In this document: positions 62,921 through 64,000 of the stretch, piece by piece
How the letters are laid out: each line of letters opens with the position of its first letter
How positions within the stretch are numbered: position 1 is the first letter of the stretch
NCBI GenBank assembly: GCA_947446025.1
Contig: CANFEY010000015.1
Location: 1 to 64,000 of the forward strand
DNA length: 64,000 bases
Reading direction: 5' to 3'
DNA from: Bryobacterales bacterium
GTDB taxonomy: Bacteria; Acidobacteriota; Terriglobia; Bryobacterales; Bryobacteraceae
Made by a program: the position numbers and the translations under genes
The notes under the pieces: generated by a model
Databases searched by the model: none
The model's input: the letters and a program-made list of their open reading frames with translations, nothing else
Told to the model about the DNA's origin: nothing

Positions 62921-64000
62921 ATGAGCCAGACGACTGCGATTCTGGAAGATAACGCTCTGCACGCGGCGGAACCCCCGCCGGATGGAGGCAGACTGATCGT
63001 GATCACAGCTCCGTTTTCGGAGATCATCGATCACGCGGGATATTTCATCCAAATGAGTCTGGCTTCCCTGCCCGTCTGGCTGGAAGGCATCATCAACCGC
63101 AAGTATCCGACGTGGAAAAACCTCGAATACAACGAGGACGGGTCGGCGCGCTACATGCCGGCCGGATGCCGCGCGGTGGAGGCGGCCCTGCTGCGCGAGT
63201 ATGACTCACGCGACGTGGTGTGCTGTTACCCGGATGACATCGACAAGTTCTGCGGCCCGAACACACGCGTGGTGGCGATCTCCACGCACAATCCGCTCGG
63301 TGTGACGTTCGCGGCAGGCGTGTACGCCTCGATCTTCGGATCTTCGCAGGAGCCTATCAATTCCCATTACGCGCGCAAGATGTTCGCCAAGGTCAAGGCG
63401 AATCCGTTCCGCAAGAACTTCAAGGTGATGCTGGGCGGGTCCGGCGGCTGGCAGATTCAGAAGACCAACGGCTACGAGGAGTTCGGTGTGGACTGCGTCG
63501 TCGAAGGGCGCAGCGAATCGAACGATACGATGGAGCTGTTCCGCAAGGCGGTTCGCGGAGAAGAATTGCCGCGCGATGTGGAGGTGGCGCACCCAAAGGA
63601 TCGCGACCAAATTCTGCTGCCGGACAAGCGCACCACGTTCGACGTTGTGGAGATGACCACCGGCTGCGGCCGACGCTGCCAGTTCTGCGTGCCGGACCTC
63701 AATCCACAAATCGACGTGCCGAAAGCGAAGATGATGGCGGCGGTGCGGGCAAACGTCCGCGACGGCAACAAGCAGATTTCTCTGGCGACGGAGGACATGT
63801 TTATCTGGGGCCAGGTGCATACGGCCACGCCGTTCTACTTCCCGAATCGCGAGGCGCTGGTGGACCTGTATTCGGAGATCTGCAACACGCCCGGAGTGGA
63901 GCAGCACGTGCTGAGCCACTGCACCATCGCGCCCGCCGTGGTGGACCCGGTGATGATCGAGAAGCTGACCGAGATCATGATCGACAAGAGCCCCATCCAC
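62921..64000 (+). CDS. Radical SAM protein, N-terminal part (runs off window)
   Basis: From ATG 62921, with an AAGAGGTGA ribosome site, the frame stays open for 360 codons to the window end. Residues 20-215 look like a B12-binding-type Rossmann domain (RLIVITAPFSEII, DVVCCYPDDIDKF, FKVMLGGSGGWQI, VDCVVEGRSE). The radical SAM cluster motif is TGCGRRCQFC with Cys249, Cys253 and Cys256, followed by KQISLATEDMFIWG. Such proteins carry out methylations or rearrangements by radical chemistry; the substrate is unknown. Divergent from slt with 77 bases between starts. Confidence 0.85.
   Translation, partial: MSQTTAILEDNALHAAEPPPDGGRLIVITAPFSEIIDHAGYFIQMSLASLPVWLEGIINRKYPTWKNLEYNEDGSARYMPAGCRAVEAALLREYDSRDVVCCYPDDIDKFCGPNTRVVAISTHNPLGVTFAAGVYASIFGSSQEPINSHYARKMFAKVKANPFRKNFKVMLGGSGGWQIQKTNGYEEFGVDCVVEGRSESNDTMELFRKAVRGEELPRDVEVAHPKDRDQILLPDKRTTFDVVEMTTGCGRRCQFCVPDLNPQIDVPKAKMMAAVRANVRDGNKQISLATEDMFIWGQVHTATPFYFPNREALVDLYSEICNTPGVEQHVLSHCTIAPAVVDPVMIEKLTEIMIDKSPIH

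Noticed and set aside
1-64000. CRISPR arrays, prophage or a large biosynthetic cluster
   Set aside because: No regularly spaced direct repeats, no phage structural block, no NRPS/PKS or similar core genes were seen on reading through.

Overview
The window is about 62% GC, gene-dense, and reads as chromosomal DNA of an acidobacterium, most likely of the Solibacter/Bryobacter type. The evidence is protein family content rather than a marker gene: a FecR-domain secreted protein, a PQQ dehydrogenase with a multi-haem cytochrome and a ThuA protein, a DUF4139 protein, Lhr helicase, a MetA-type outer-membrane protein and stand-alone secretins, with many short overlapping operons. No rRNA is present and there is one complete tRNA (Gln-UUG). 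The species is an inference.

Layout. 1-6.1 kb is an accessory, decaying stretch: the end of an IS4-like transposase, a molybdopterin-binding protein, remnants of a ParDE and a BrnTA toxin-antitoxin pair, a small secreted protein split by an amber codon, and an intact three-gene operon (cytochrome c, PQQ dehydrogenase, ThuA). 6.1-13.3 kb holds a LysR regulator divergent from gltB-gltD (glutamate synthase). 13.4-22.1 kb holds a FecR-domain protein, a coupled epimerase/phosphatase pair with a glycosyltransferase-methyltransferase fusion, purC-cvpA-gph, TfoX, and a MATE transporter with a non-AUG start. 22.1-34.3 kb has an antitoxin remnant, smc, a DUF4139 protein with a late in-frame stop, lhr and a low-GC orphan gene. 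34.8-37.2 kb is citrate synthase and serS.

37.2-41.2 kb is again mosaic: a short secretin-domain protein, a poly-gamma-glutamate hydrolase-like protein, a metallo-beta-lactamase pseudogene with three lesions, and a DAHP synthase bracketed by tRNA-Gln and a 54-nt copy of its 3' part. 42.2-51.0 kb is a compact nine-gene chemosensory operon (mcp-cheW-mcp-cheA-cheR-cheD-cheY-cheX-cheB), almost every gene overlapping the next and with no flagellar genes beside it. 51.0-64.0 kb has threonine dehydratase, a hydrolase, a YggS-type PLP protein, a glycosyltransferase, a secretin divergent from an AAA ATPase, then an envelope group (peptidoglycan-binding protein, HtrA protease, aminotransferase, Slt-like transglycosylase) and the start of a radical SAM gene that runs off the window.

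I did not find a convincing new defence or biosynthetic system. The most unusual signals are: a near-identical palindrome placed exactly at two convergent gene junctions where it supplies the stop codons of both genes; two genes interrupted by single in-frame stops with well-preserved reading frame beyond; three independent toxin-antitoxin relics; and the tRNA-Gln duplication around a housekeeping aromatic-pathway gene.
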